This document shows, piece by piece, positions 1 through 10,887 of a stretch of DNA of 64,000 bases. The stretch's first letter is position 1. Each line of letters opens with the position of its first letter. The DNA comes from Phoronis australis (taxonomy: Eukaryota; Phoronida; Phoronidae): contig NMRA01000351.1 of NCBI GenBank assembly GCA_002633005.1, positions 22,792-86,791 on the forward strand, read 5' to 3'. The position numbers and the translations under genes were made by a program. The notes below the pieces were generated by a model, which was not told the origin of the DNA, made no database searches, and saw only the letters and a program-made list of their open reading frames with translations.

Positions 1-1013
1 ATGAAGATGACGAATATGATGATGGTTGGGGCGATGATGAACAAACATCATGACGTTCATATGACGAACTTAGATGTCATAAATCAGTAAGAAATAGGCT
101 ACAGTCTTGTTCAATTGAAGCTTAACCAACATCAATGCAGTAAGAGTGCTCAACAAAGGAACAGCGCTATCAGAAAATGCAACGGAGACCAAACGAACAG
201 AAAATCTCGAATAATTCAAAAAGTAGACATTGTAGCGGAAAATGGAAAATATCTTCTGAAAGCTCGTTCAAAACTCTATCAAAATTGATAGTATCTCACA
301 ATTCCGTAAATTTTTCGAAAAAAATGAAATTTTGCATTTTTTTTAAGAAATTCAAAGTCAAATAACTTGAAAACGGTAAGTCTGAGAAAAAAATTGTTAT
401 GGGTCGTTTGAAAGACTGTACTTCAAAGAATCCACATGCAAAAATTCACGTCATTCTCTCTTCCTGTTTAAAATGGCACTCCAGCACGACTGAAAATAGG
501 TCAACACGGGCCAAATTCGCCATCTTGGAAGCAACTTCTGGTTTTTTAGATCTGAATAATAGAATGTCATGAGAAACTAACACCTGCAAAAATTTGGAGG
601 AATTGCCCCTATAATGCTCTCTCTACAGTTGAAAACATTTTTTCCCAAAATCGAGGTGCGCATGTGCAATTGGTGATATTTCCACCATCTTAAACCAGAA
701 GTTAACAATTTCCGGAACATTTGTAGCACGCGCCCTCTTGAATAATTGTACCGATTCTCAGCCCCGTACGTACAAAATTATAGCCTCCAGGAGCATTTGA
801 ATCTTAAAATGGAATCAAAATGGCCGCCTTATCCGACATCTTGGATCCGATAATGACGAAAAACTATAGGCTTCCAGGACTTCCGAAGCTACGTGTTATG
901 TGTAAATTTCGTGATGATCGGACGAAAATTATGACCTGTATCGTGCGAACCAACAAAAAAAACTTGACGACAGAGCAACATACTTGTCGGAATTCGAAGA
1001 ATTCCGCCAAGTA
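1..1013 (-). repeat. Partial copy of ACTTGGCGAAAT-family repeat
   Basis: The segment is an inverted copy of 27036-28034 and also resembles 28216-29240. Shared blocks include the GAT/GAC-rich stretch at 1-60, the GAACAAGACT-like block near 110, and the terminal block with CAGAGCAACATACTTG followed by an inverted CGCCAAGT end at about 1013. The left part continues beyond the window. No coding capacity is seen; the short open frames differ between copies. Confidence 0.8.
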
Positions 1014-1098
1014 AAAACATTTTTCTGTTATCGGGGTTGTATGTAATGGGTGGAAGACTGTCCTGTCTCCACCATTGTTGTTTTTACCAGTGCGATAC

Positions 1099-1233
1099 AT
1101 GAAAAGGTGCGTTTGTGGAGGCTGTAGTAACAGCAACTTGACTGAGAACACCTCTGTGTTCAAATTTTCTAAATATGTTAAAGTTTCACTGAAATGGCAT
1201 CGGTTTGTGCGCCGCACAGAGTGCGGAATGTAA
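1099..1233 (+). pseudogene. Truncated THAP zinc-finger domain
   Basis: The ATG at 1099 opens a 44-residue frame starting MKRCVCGGCS, followed by a FKFSK segment and KWHRF, then a stop at 1231. This is the N-terminal half of a THAP domain: the first zinc-binding cysteine pair, the F-x-F/P segment and the conserved Trp. The second half (C-x2-H and the AVPTIF box) is missing. THAP domains bind DNA and form the N-terminus of Kolobok and P-type transposases. The homologous relic at 36860-37075 has the same layout but more damage. I infer a dead transposase start rather than a host THAP gene. Confidence 0.7.
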
Positions 1234-1639
1234 CAAGTAATTCAGTTGGGAGCCGTCACTTTGATCGGCACATTTCAAGGAATCATGTTTCGACCACAAA
1301 GGGGCGTTATGATGAAAGACTCGCCACCTTGTAAGTGTATTTGAAAATTTTATAAATCAGGGCTTGGAATTTTCCAAGGAAACGCGGATTTCCACTTTTT
1401 TCAAGTGTTCTGTCCGCGTATTTTATTATATTTCCACGTAAAAAATCGGATTTTTGATTTAAAATTTGCGCAGAAAATTTCTTACCACAGCATTGCCGAC
1501 GATTTTCACCTCGAAAGCGGAAATTGCGCTTTATGTTTCGGAAGAACGTAAATTGTCACCATTGCCTGGGCACCTGGGATAGCGTGGTCTTCTTGAATGG
1601 CGTCTCATGAGAATGTAAATCGCGGTGACAAATACTACG

Positions 1640-1830
1640 ACTCAGTCAGCAGCCAAAAATGGGTGGAGGTGGGAGTGGACAGACGAGCTAAAAAGATGCA
1701 GTTGCATGCTTCTGGAGTTGGTACCTTTTTTTAGTCCTCCCGATGTTTTGTCAGCAAAAGGTCCACATTGAGAAAAATTCGAGCCCCCATTTTCAAGGCT
1801 AGGTGTGCATATGTTTAGGGCCGTAAAAAT
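1640..1830 (-). mobile_element. Diverged copy of the GCATGCGCGCACCC MITE
   Basis: Read on the minus strand it matches the left part of 60631-60892: the CAGCCTT-like block, GGGGGCTCGAA, a block like GTGGACCATTTTCTAACAAAAG, then a GGACTAAAAAA run and GGAGCAT. The GC-rich terminal motif is decayed. Confidence 0.6.
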
Positions 1831-2136
1831 TTCCGCTTTTTTGTCATGGCTCATTCCAAGCCCTGATAAATAACTAATATACTGCTTCCATTTTGGGGCG
1901 AGTGATGCTTGGCCTTCATCCCCGGCCCAGATTGAATGCTACGACCCACAGGCTTATGCATTGTGTTTATAGACCGTGCTCCTTCCATCGTGGCAATAGT
2001 GAAAACAAGTGACCCAGGTTTAGTGCCCTTTTCGGTGATTATTAAGTGTCTATTTTGTGAATACTGACCACCCCTTGGTTCAGTTGGTTGTGGCTCACAT
2101 ATGTCTGCATCATTTCTGTGCAAGTTGGTCGAGTTC

Positions 2137-2310
2137 CTACCAGGGGCGGATCTAGGATTTTTAGTTAGGGGTAGACCAGGGCAGGGTATTAGCCAGGATT
2201 TTGTCCATCAGACGTTCAAATCCACGAACTGCGAAATGGAATCTGGGAGAATTTTACGGGGGGGGGGGGNNNNNNNNNGGGGGGCATGGCCCCCTTGACC
2301 CCCTCTAAAA
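2137..2310 (+). mobile_element. Fragment ending in GGGGCGGATCTAGG (hAT-like MITE)
   Basis: Starts with CAGGGGCGGATCTAGG and has a poly-G tract, an assembly gap and a block of C-runs followed by CCGTCACTGC. The terminal style matches the CAGTGGCGGATC ends at 58099 and 59749. Nine Ns interrupt the poly-G stretch. Confidence 0.5.
2270..2278. other. Assembly gap (9 N)
   Basis: Nine Ns sit inside a poly-G tract. Three further single Ns occur at 18262, 34010 and 38321; the last two coincide with repeat junctions. Confidence 0.98.
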
Positions 2311-2329
2311 CCGTCACTGCTTACGGCCT

Positions 2330-2464
2330 CAAAGCTACCGAAAGTTTGCTAAGGTATTTTCAAGTACTTGAGTGTGATGCCCGTATCCATTCTCCTCTGT
2401 GTCCATAATATAATTGTCCAGTTCTAACTCAAAATCATCCACTTCTGATCTGCTGTTCCGCCAT
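2330..2464 (-). pseudogene. Broken acidic ORF of the THAP element (relative of 36354-36554)
   Basis: On the minus strand, starting from the ATG at 2464, the DNA matches the start of the ORF at 36354, including the upstream block with GGTCACTTGACA. A frame change stops translation after nine residues (MAEQQIRSG). The acidic segment is still recognisable in another frame. It is the second, convergent gene of the 1014-2570 element. Confidence 0.6.
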
Positions 2465-2574
2465 TGCAATTGACTGTCAAGTGACCAAACGTCTTCCACC
2501 CACTACATCATTTGGCGGGAAACTTGGAAATAACTAATTTTACTTCAGTATTAAAAAAAATCATGACTGTTTTT

Positions 2575-3070
2575 CATAAAAAGTGCTTATTTAGTTAGAT
2601 TTTATGGTATTCATTTATTCATTTCATATTAGCTAACTGAAACCTTAAAAACTATGAAAATGCATGGTGGAAACTCTTTAAAACTTTGTACAAATAACTA
2701 TCAAGAAGATGTTATCTTCAAGATTGTGGTTGAGTGGATTTTGAGGTTCTGTGGTTTTATATCCTTTGTGGCTTTAGTTTTGCTAAAATGTTGTTTATCT
2801 ATTTCACCAGACCTTCAAAAATGTCCCTCTTTGAAGTTATGGGAAATGACTTGTATTGTGCTTAGTTTGTGCCATGGTTTTGGTGACTCATCTTTTGGCT
2901 TAAAATCATCATTTTGCTAACTACAATACTTAACTGTTAATGTTCATATGTTCGAAGTGTAAAAAAAGAATTAGAGAATTTACTCTTGGGCTTTATAACT
3001 TGTCAGTTTGTCATTTAGGGGTTTGTGTGTTTTTGTAACAGTTAGTAAAAAAATAGGTACTAAGTATACT
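2575..3070. other. No gene or clear repeat seen
   Basis: AT-rich sequence. An 88-codon open frame at 2654-2920 has no recognisable motif and no copy elsewhere in the window. I treat it as chance. Confidence 0.5.
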
Positions 3071-3409
3071 TTAAAGGCGAAGGCAACCTTTTTCCAGGTC
3101 ATTTTGAGCTAAAATAAGGTTGGTTGGTTATCCTAGATATATTTTCCACTTAATTACATCTTTTCGTAATTTTATAAATTACTCGTCGGCTACTCCGGAA
3201 GTGACGTTTTAGGAGGCAAGCGTTTCCCGCCACTTGGTTTTGCGTTGACTTTTACCGTTCGAATCTGTTCTAATCTGCTTTTGTTTTGTGCTGTTTTTCG
3301 ACAATTGTCACCACCACTTTCCATCGGCGAGTATTCTGCGGCAAGATAGGTTAGTAGAGAACTCAACTACGTTGGATTTAGGGATTGTTTAGTGTGTTGT
3401 AAGCTGAAA

Positions 3410-3690
3410 ATGGCTGGAGTCGGTGACCCGTATCACAGTGACAGTAGTGACCTTGTTCACAGCAGTGGTGACGAGGAATTTTTTCACGGGCATTCAGTGG
3501 GTGGGTACATGTTTGAGCCCGAGTATAACGAGGCAGCGTACGCATAGGCACAGGCAGCTGTTGAGAGAATCGAGGCGGCTACTGAGGACAGACGTGGTGA
3601 CACATCTTGGTGCAAATGCACTGTGTGAGTTGTTATGCCTACCTCAATGGAATGCTTGTGCTGTTCAGAGTTCGACGAGGCCAAGCCACT
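3410..3690 (+). pseudogene. Broken P2X7-C-terminal-domain-like protein (transposon gene)
   Basis: From the ATG at 3410 the frame reads an acidic leader, then GYMFEPEYNEAAYA, a stop (TAG, 3545-3547), an alanine/glutamate-rich helix-like stretch, and SWCKCTVC. A second stop (TGA, 3626-3628) marks a frameshift. The adjacent frame resumes at 3635 with MPTSMECLCCSE. The order FEPE, then W-C-x-C-x2-C, then M-P-T-x3-C-x-C-C-x-E is the zinc-binding signature of the intracellular domain shared by P2X7 receptors and many invertebrate stand-alone proteins. No ion-channel part is present. The downstream CIT...H part of the family is missing at the deletion point. I infer an accessory transposon gene carried convergently to the THAP transposase. 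Confidence 0.7.
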
Positions 3691-4499
3691 ACAGGATATG
3701 GTTAAGTGGACCTCCGGCATACCACGGATAGAGGAACAACTGTCCCACTTACCAGAGTGTCCCGCGACACACTCCCACTGGATGGTGACCTGAGCACCCA
3801 AACTGCTTACACCGTGTCGTGTGACTCCCTCGCCACACACCTGGCACCTTCTAAATAGCTCCAACACTTTAGACAAGTCCTCAATAAACTTATCAAAGTT
3901 TGGCTCACCAATCTGTTCACTGGACGACGAACTGTCCTCTTCACTGGGTGTCTAACTGAGCCTGTAATCACTCCCACTACTCAATATCGCTGCAGGGCTG
4001 CTTGGAGGCTCTGGGCTGGAGAAAACAGCACAGGGCGAATCACTACTGGTTCCAGGAATTGCATGCTCTGGGGTACGTTCGGAGGCACGGGTGCACGGGT
4101 GACAGTAGATGAAGTGCCTCCACTGGCTCCAGTCGCTGTACTGGCCATAACTCGCGAGGCTTCTCGCTTCAAAAACGCACTTCTCGGGGGTGGCGACGGG
4201 GCACTGCCGGGAATCAACGCAGACGGAATGGCATCCTTCTTCAGACGTTGTTTCGCAGGGACCTTCATCAATTCAGCATACAAATCCCTTTCGTAGTCGG
4301 ACGGCAGAAAGTGCTTGCCACACACACGGTAATTCTCCACTGCTTTGTACGTTGCGTGGACGGGTAACGCTGTGTTCTTCACACGAACGAGCCAAGTACG
4401 GCGAAGTGTGTCATCCATCGGAAAGCGATGCAAAGGTACTCCCAAAGCGCGCGTGAGCCGATAATTAGTACATCCTGGTACGCAGCAACAGTGTGGCAT
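3690..4499 (-). pseudogene. THAP-domain Kolobok-type transposase, broken
   Basis: From the ATG at 4499 a 172-codon frame starts MPHCCCVPGC. It has Cys at 5/6 and 10, FP at 26-27, Trp at 36, CGKHF at 60-64 (C-x2-H) and the AVPTIF-like DAIPSAL at 89-95: a complete THAP DNA-binding domain. The frame is lost near 4020. The other frame continues with an acidic serine-rich linker interrupted by one TAG (3953-3951). It then reads FIEDLSKVLELFRRCQVCG and IQWECVAGHSGKWDSC (to about 3730), the Cys/His segment typical of Kolobok transposases. The catalytic core is absent. One frameshift, one stop and a 3' truncation make it inactive. The TIRs and TTAA support transposase identity over a host THAP gene. 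Confidence 0.85.
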
Positions 4500-5015
4500 G
4501 TTGACTGACTTGTAAATAAAAGCAAACGATGACGGAACTTAACACAACCGAGGTAGAACAATGACTGACTCGGCAGCTCTCACAGTCAGACTATATGAAA
4601 AGAAATTGGCACGAAATGCTTGCCTCCTAAAACGTCACTTCCGGAGTAGCGGACGAGTAATTAATAAAATTACGAAAAGCTGTAATTAAGTGGAAATATG
4701 TCTAGGATAACCAACCAACCTTATTTTAGCTCAAAATGACATGGAAGAAGGTTGCCTTCGCCTTTAAAACATTCGTATCAGTGAGGTGACCATATTTCTT
4801 TCGATATAAATATTTAACGTGAAATCTCAAAAATGCTTTTACAATTTTCTGAATTCTCGCTTTAAAGTAGTTTTGTGCGGATGTTGATTTTTTCATGAAA
4901 TTACCAAAGTCCAATTTTTATTAACCATTGTTAATCATTTCTTCTGGAGATTTTGGAGCAGTGGGCATCATTTGAATCGGACCAGACATTTTTGAGATAC
5001 TCTTAAAATATTAAA

Positions 5016-5297
5016 ACTTTTGTCACTTTTCTGTTCTCACAACTCTTGTCACTTTTCCATTCTCACTACCTTTTTGTTAATTTTAACATTATCACAACCC
5101 CTTTGTCACTTTTCCATTCGCACAAACTCTTTGTCACTTTCCATTCTCGCAACCCTTTTGCCACTTTTCATTCTCACAACCCTTTTTTGTCACTTTCCAT
5201 TCTCACAACCCTTTGTGACTTTTCTATTCTCACAAACCCTTTGCCGCTTTTCATTCTCACTTTCCATTCTCACAACCCCGTTGTCACTTTCCAATTT
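5016..5297 (+). repeat. Minisatellite, about 27-bp unit (CTTTTGTCACTTTCCATTCT type)
   Basis: About ten imperfect copies of a unit reading roughly CCCTTTGTCACTTTTCCATT then CTCACAA. The two overlapping open frames of 84-108 codons here are only translations of the array. Confidence 0.9.
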
Positions 5298-6529
5298 TAA
5301 AAATGCAAAAATGACTACTGTTTACTTTTCAGTTTCAAAAAAGTAATTTCTGTCATGTTCGTTGTTTGCCTTATTGTTCATTTTTTGACTTTAAAATTCA
5401 TATGTTAAACATGTGTGTTCGTTTAATTAGCCATAGTTACATCTCATCCAGCGTTTTTGGTTAAACCCACAGGGACTAACTCCCTTCAATCTACGACTGC
5501 GCCATCAAGTGGTGTGCTGAGGAATTAACTGGATATCCTGGAGATAGTCAATGCACGGTTTCTCATCCACATGCACACAAATCCTGTGAGCGGAAGATTT
5601 GCCTGACATACCTCTAAATTCCAGCTTCAATCCTCTAAATCCCAGCCACGTACCAGTAATCACTAAAATTGAAGTATTAAAAATTAACAGTTTTTCTTGC
5701 AAATCTGTTTCATATGATTGCCTTGTTTACCTAAACATTCAAGAATGAATGGACTCATCGGAGAAAGCCCAAGAGTTATTATCTCTGCGGCGAAGGATGT
5801 TGAAGTTCACTCTCTCCGATTGAATTGCCAGCAGTCACTGGTACGGTGCGCGGCTTTAGACGCTCTGCGGCTGGGTTTAAGATCTTTTATAGACCTAACT
5901 ATCCCCAATTCCCGTACCAGGATGAATTTCAAAAATATTTTGACTTGTTTGCGACAGATGTGATGTGCGATGTCTATGGTTAAAGTGCGACATATTTGTT
6001 TACGTTGATTTCCTTTGTTGGATTTCAGTAGATAATTCATATATTGCAAAGCATCCAGGGGAGGCTTGGATGTACTTATGACTGTAGAGTCATCAAAATT
6101 TATTCAGTCCCATGATGAGGATTTAACACAGCATGTGTAATGACCACCCGACGTGTTTCTGCCATGGTGTTCAAGGACTGCTATTATTTTATAGCCAGAG
6201 AGGCCATACGAGGAAATCTGTGTGTTGATTTTTTTACCATTAGTGGCGGTTCATAAGATGTGAATAGGAAAAGCTAAAGGGCAATTACATTTGTGACGGA
6301 CGTAAAGTAAGAGAACATTTCGATAAATTGTGAAAAAATGTTCATAATAGGAAAATAATTAATACATCAATTGTTAGGTCTCATTGATAGCTTTCAAAGT
6401 CTGTATCAACTTTTCTCCTATCTTTTAATCTGACTGAGAAAATTGCCTTTAAAGGGGTGTGACGGACGTACGCAGACAATTTTTTTTCTAAAAGAAAATT
6501 TTAACGTTGAATTTCTGTGAGTTGCATTA
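5298..6529. other. No gene seen
   Basis: AT-rich, non-repetitive within this window. Short frames only, no motif recognised. Confidence 0.5.
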
Positions 6530-6796
6530 CGGTGTTTTCTCTATTAGTTCGTACACTAGTGTACGAACTATTTTTCCCTTGAGAGCTTCGTGTACCAATT
6601 AAGACAAAATTGTCCGTACGAAATATTAGAGAAGAAAGTCGAGTGTTCGAATTATTAGAAATAAAGGTCGATGATGATGACGAGTGCAATGACGGCCTCT
6701 GAGACGGTGGTTTGGCAATGTGAATTATAACAAGTTACAAATTATTTTCCCGGGTGATGGATTTACTTCAAAATATAATGCTAAATGATCTCTTTA

Positions 6797-7015
6797 TCAC
6801 TTTATTTTCTTCCCATGTTTGCAAACTTCAGGAACCACGCCGCCTTCGGAACCTCCGCTTTCTGCGATGTCGTCTGCCGCACTTATTTTCTGGCTGTAGT
6901 GCACTAGATAAAATATGCATTCGAAAAAATCAGGCCACAGAAATGTGAGGGTGGTTTTGCCAACACTCCCAATTCGATTTAGAAGGGAAGGTCTCGGATT
7001 TTGAACAATTCTCAT
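6797..7015 (-). pseudogene. Internal ORF block shared with 21083-21334
   Basis: The 72-codon minus-strand frame contains VGKTTLTFLWPDFFE and FYLVHYSQKISAAD. The plus-strand frame at 21083 has the same block with FLWPDFFEYMFYLVHC, and the DNA is about 80% identical by eye. No known domain recognised. It may be a remnant of an element-encoded protein, or just conserved DNA with few stops. Confidence 0.4.
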
Positions 7016-8519
7016 GCCTCACAAAAAGGTGTCAAGTTCTCCCTATTTTGATGAAATTTCCCCGACGCCAGTTGTTTGTTAGTTAGTTCGGGCCAGCTTC
7101 AGCCGAAACAAAATTCTTCCCATAGAATCGAGCCTGAAAAAGCTACGTGGTCGACTGGCAGCCCATGGAATGAAAATTGGCGCTGGTGGGAGGGGGTTGT
7201 AAGGAGAAGAATAAAAAAGATCGCTGAAAGGTGGCTACGGGCCCGAAACATTGAGCCTAGAGCCACGTGGTTCTGGGTAACATTGGGCCCAAGGAATATC
7301 GCAAAGCAATGGGTCTTTTAACCCCATGGGGTCTAAGTTTATTGGCAATTAAATTAACACCTTGGGTGGCTGAAACTTATCTGGTACAGAGTCGAGCAGG
7401 CATGTGTTCAGTAACAGTAGGACCGGCGCTAGGACCTAGCTAAAATCTAGCTGAAGTCACATGCTCTCATTTAAAATACACGGCAATATCTCACATCAAG
7501 AATCTCGCGAAGTCTTGTTTTTAGCGAAGACCTAGCGTTACTGAATGGGAGGCACTATACTCTCTCAGTTACCACTGGCGTTATTCTCGTTTGATGTGCG
7601 ACTTTGAAATGACGCGCGTGTATGTTCCCACACTTGAATCGCTGGAGTGCATGTTACATTGACAGCAACATATGTGAGTGACAGGTGACTTATACATGTG
7701 AGCGTGCTGAGCCCCAGAAAGTATAGTATGGTTGGAGAATGCGTTTGCTGTCTTGCCATAAAGAGACGCATTTCCAAGTCACTGTCTGTCGGGATATTGC
7801 GCGCAAACATCGGGATCGACCAGTGACGATATTGTTGGGGATATAGTAATAGGCTAATCAGGACAGCTTGCATGAAAAATAAATGTTTTTTCATCACAAA
7901 TTCGGTAAGTTGGTCAGTAGTGAATGAAACATTGCTGTGACGTTTTTAATTCATCACATATTGATGTCGTGGTCTGAATTTTTTGCCGGCTCATCCAAAA
8001 ATTTGTAAAAGTAGCCAAAAATACCAGCCAATGAAATGCGTCAAAGATCGGTTCTGAAACAAAGACATCCCATATTCACGCAACATGTTTACAACTCAAT
8101 GAAGAGGGCCGAAGGTTCAACTTGATTTGGAAACAACCAAATAACGGCCGGATTTGCACAAGTGCCAGGTATCTACTTGCTGCCAAAAGTTAGCCCAGGC
8201 TAGCGTTCTTGGGAATTTTCACGTTGCATGTTATAACTTGATACGAAGTGACAAGTCTCGGCTTGCATTTCCAAATTTCAGGTTGTGAATGTCTAGCGCC
8301 GAGTTGATTTAACAACCGACACTGAACTAGCGCATACTCGCTGAGTTAAGCCAATTTTCTGGTTAGAGCTAGTCACTAACTTACTGCGGCTACCGATCAC
8401 TCGAATAATTGGCGATTTGTTATTTTTACCAACAAAGGTACGAGTACGAACTATTTTTTGCTCGACCACCTACTGTACGAAGTATTTTTCCTAGGACCCT
8501 CACTTATACAGGTTCTTAA

Positions 8520-10184
8520 AGGAGAATGCCACCCGATTTAATTAGTCTTTTTTGCCGTCTTAACCGGTCTATATCTACATCGCCTCGCATACGGTCGACC
8601 TTACCTTGCCAAGAGGTGTCGCGTTAACCTGTGAGGAAGGTGAGGACGACGCTAGCGACGTCAGTGGTTCATATGCAGAGTGAATGCCGCTACATTGCGG
8701 TGCATCGTTCCCGTTTGTCCAAACTAAGCAGCTGCGAGGAAAGCGGGTATATCGCATTTTTACTTCCTCGAGAGTCCGAAATGCTTAGGAAGTGGCTCAT
8801 GGTAGTGAAGAATGAAATGTATGCTGTAAATAGCAAGTATGAGGCCGTGAAACATCTCCGTGTCTGTGGCCTGCAGACGTCGACAGTGCCTGACGAATGC
8901 CGGCTTACCAAATAACTCCATACGTTCCGTTGTCTGAGCTTGTTCACGCGCCACTCTAGTATTTCTTCATCACTGTATTCCTGTTCGAATTGATAGCCTG
9001 TAAAACTTAACGATCCACCTGCGAAGTCGGGACTGATGAGCTCTAGCTCGTCCTAAGTCGGGATTGCGAGTTGCCATGTTGGCGTTTATTACTGAGCGTT
9101 CTGTTTCAAAATGAATTATTCTCACTCTAACAAAAACTTATATAAAACTGAAACAAACTCTGTCTCATTAGATGCAATTTGTAATGCCTTTGGAGTGTTC
9201 GTGAGTGCAAATGATTTGAGAAGCCAGCAATGAATAAATCGCTGCGTTACAGGCTTTAGGTGCAATAAAACTAATTGACGGGACACTGAGGCCGTGTGAG
9301 CTCATGCTAATTTAGTGTTTGCTGGCAGAAACTGTTGTGAAACAACTCAATTTCCATCCCACGGCCAGGTGTTAGGCGAATATTGATTTACATTTACAGT
9401 ACTCAAATAATGATTGTCAATGTACAACTTCTGCCCTGACGGTGCTGTGTCCAAAGTAGAACCTGAATTCACGGCCCCCGACGAGTAAGTAGATTTGCAG
9501 TTTCGTGGCTAATTCACCAACATAATCACGTGCACATTACTTTGGCTCACTAGTATAGTATTTTCTTGACTGGAAGTTTAGTTTCCGCTGAACTTTGGCT
9601 GGTTTATATTTGTGATGTCTGATTAGTTTCCGAGCCACTGGCCGGGATAACGACTCAATCCGGCCAGCCGCGAAGGGCCTGATCGGGCTCCGAGCCACTG
9701 GCCAGGATAACAAGCGTTTTGTGTTTAGAACTCAAAAAATCACAAGTCTAAACAACACAGATCTAGGCTCTCCTGTCTGTATCTCACGGAAAATACTTCG
9801 ACATTGTCTCCGAACAGACCTCAAACTGTTGCTACGGACCTTATTGGCCTTCCGAACTTTGCGGGCTACGGTGTGTCCAAATACCAATAAATCTGTAAGA
9901 GCGAAATAAAACAACACGTTTTTATGAGAACTCGGTGTATTTTTAATCGATGTTTGATGATTTATTGGTGTTAAACGATGACTTTCAGCTATAAGCTGAC
10001 ACCAGTAACCGATGTTGTGAACTGCTGAACAGACTGCTTGGGAAACCGATGACGTCATTGGATAATTTCAACACCTCCGTCTGCCGTCAGGTGTCAGGTA
10101 ACGCAACCGTACGTGTCGTTTTGGAGTAGAACTACTCGATCTAAATTGATACAAATTAGGTTGTTTTTTGGGTGGCATGCTCCT
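8520..10184. mobile_element. Second TTAA-flanked Kolobok-like element with a THAP relic
   Basis: Starts AGGAGAATGCCACCC after TTAA (8516-8519) and ends with the complement of AGGAGCATGCCACCC before TTAA (10185-10188). Terminal identity is only about 15 bp, shorter than in the 3075-4763 element. The length (1665 bp) and the presence of a THAP relic are the same. It is inserted inside the 6530-10885 element and is therefore younger than it. Confidence 0.75.
8631..8915 (+). pseudogene. Degenerate THAP-domain relic
   Basis: The 94-codon frame contains FLLPRESEMLRKWLMVVKNE at residues 43-62 and KYEAVKHLRVCG at 69-80. These align with RFPMDDTLRRTWLVRVKN and TYKAVENYRVCG of the THAP domain at 4499-3981. 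The first zinc-binding cysteine pair is lost and the C-x2-H has become C-x2-Q, so the finger cannot fold. It sits near the left end of the TTAA element, in the position expected for a transposase start. Confidence 0.7.
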
Positions 10185-10887
10185 TTAATAGACTCGTCCC
10201 GATTCAAAGTCATAAAATATCAAGCAAATACTTGCTGTTGAGTAATACCCTTGCAGTTACTTTTGGTTGGGGACTGGCTCATGTCCGCTTACTTCCGTTT
10301 CTCATCTTCAAGATTGCAAGCGCTCACTTCGCCATGTGAGAATAGTTGCAATCATACTGGAGCACTGTATAGTCATGTGTCATCTGCGCACTACGGTCAC
10401 TGGAATGAGCTCTAATATTTAGACTACAGGACGACATGGTACTGTTACTCCGCAGTTTTGTAAATTTATTCTTGTAGTACTAATCTGAGGGTAACAACCT
10501 TGTTTGGAAAATCCGCTGTTATGACAATTTTACTGCCATTTGGCGACACACTGGAAAATCTTATCGCAATTTCCACATTTTCTGTCGCCAAAAATGGCGA
10601 TCTGAAAAATGACTTTTCGAAATCTATGCTAGCGTAATAAAGCAAATAATGGATTCCGATTAACTAAATAGATTTGGCGCTTATTGATTTGTGTTCTTTT
10701 ATAAGAATGAAAATTTCCATTTTACCGATATAAAAAGCTTGTACGAATTATTTTTTCCGACGCAAATATGTGTACGAACTATTTTTCCATCGGACACCTA
10801 CTACACGAACTATTGGAGACAAGTTGCATGTTTCAAGGGTCCTGTACAAACTAATAGAGTGTACGAATTAAAAGAGAAAACACCGTA

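Larger units (their letters stand above)
1014..2570. mobile_element. Decayed THAP-element remnant with inverted GTAATGGGTGGAAGA ends
   Basis: The left end (about 1035-1060) carries GTAATGGGTGGAAGAC and the right end, read on the minus strand (about 2490-2510), carries GTAGTGGGTGGAAGAC. The same pair of ends flanks a shorter relative at 36263-37142. Inside are a plus-strand THAP relic (1099-1233) and a minus-strand acidic ORF relic (2464-2330), so two convergent genes pointed inward. The middle is filled with later insertions: a MITE piece (1640-1830) and a hAT-like piece (2137-2310). Boundaries are approximate. Confidence 0.65.
3075..4763. mobile_element. TTAA-flanked Kolobok-like DNA transposon, non-autonomous, two broken convergent genes
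   Basis: The element begins AGGCGAAGGCAACC directly after TTAA (3071-3074) and ends with its reverse complement directly before TTAA (4764-4767). Inverted similarity extends about 170 bp inward on both sides, through the GAAGTGACGTTTT/AAAACGTCACTTC blocks. TTAA target duplications plus a THAP transposase are the defining combination of the Kolobok superfamily. The left gene (plus strand) resembles the P2X7 cytoplasmic-domain family. The right gene (minus strand) has a THAP domain and the start of a Kolobok-type body. Both are cut off where they meet, near 3690, as expected from one internal deletion in a larger two-gene element. A relative of its right end lies at 58535-58800. Confidence 0.85.
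6530..10885. mobile_element. TA-flanked element with CGGTGTTTTCTCT ends (host of a nested insertion)
   Basis: Left end CGGTGTTTTCTCT follows TA (6528-6529); right end, read on the minus strand, is CGGTGTTTTCTCT and is followed by TA (10886-10887). TIR similarity continues into TTCGTACAC. Repeated GTACGAACTATTTTTCC words occur near 6556, 8440-8490 and 10740-10800 (subterminal). Two internal segments (6720-7015 and 7565-7960) are inverted copies of parts of the 19234-21665 element. An unrelated TTAA/THAP element (8520-10184) sits inside. No intact transposase seen. Confidence 0.75.

Noticed and set aside
3981-4499. Host THAP-domain gene
   Set aside because: The TTAA duplications and long inverted ends place it inside a transposon, and the following Kolobok-type segment is out of frame, so it is a dead transposase.
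5020-5346. 108-codon Ser/Phe/Leu-rich frame that could pass for a membrane protein
   Set aside because: It is the 27-bp minisatellite at 5016-5297 in translation.
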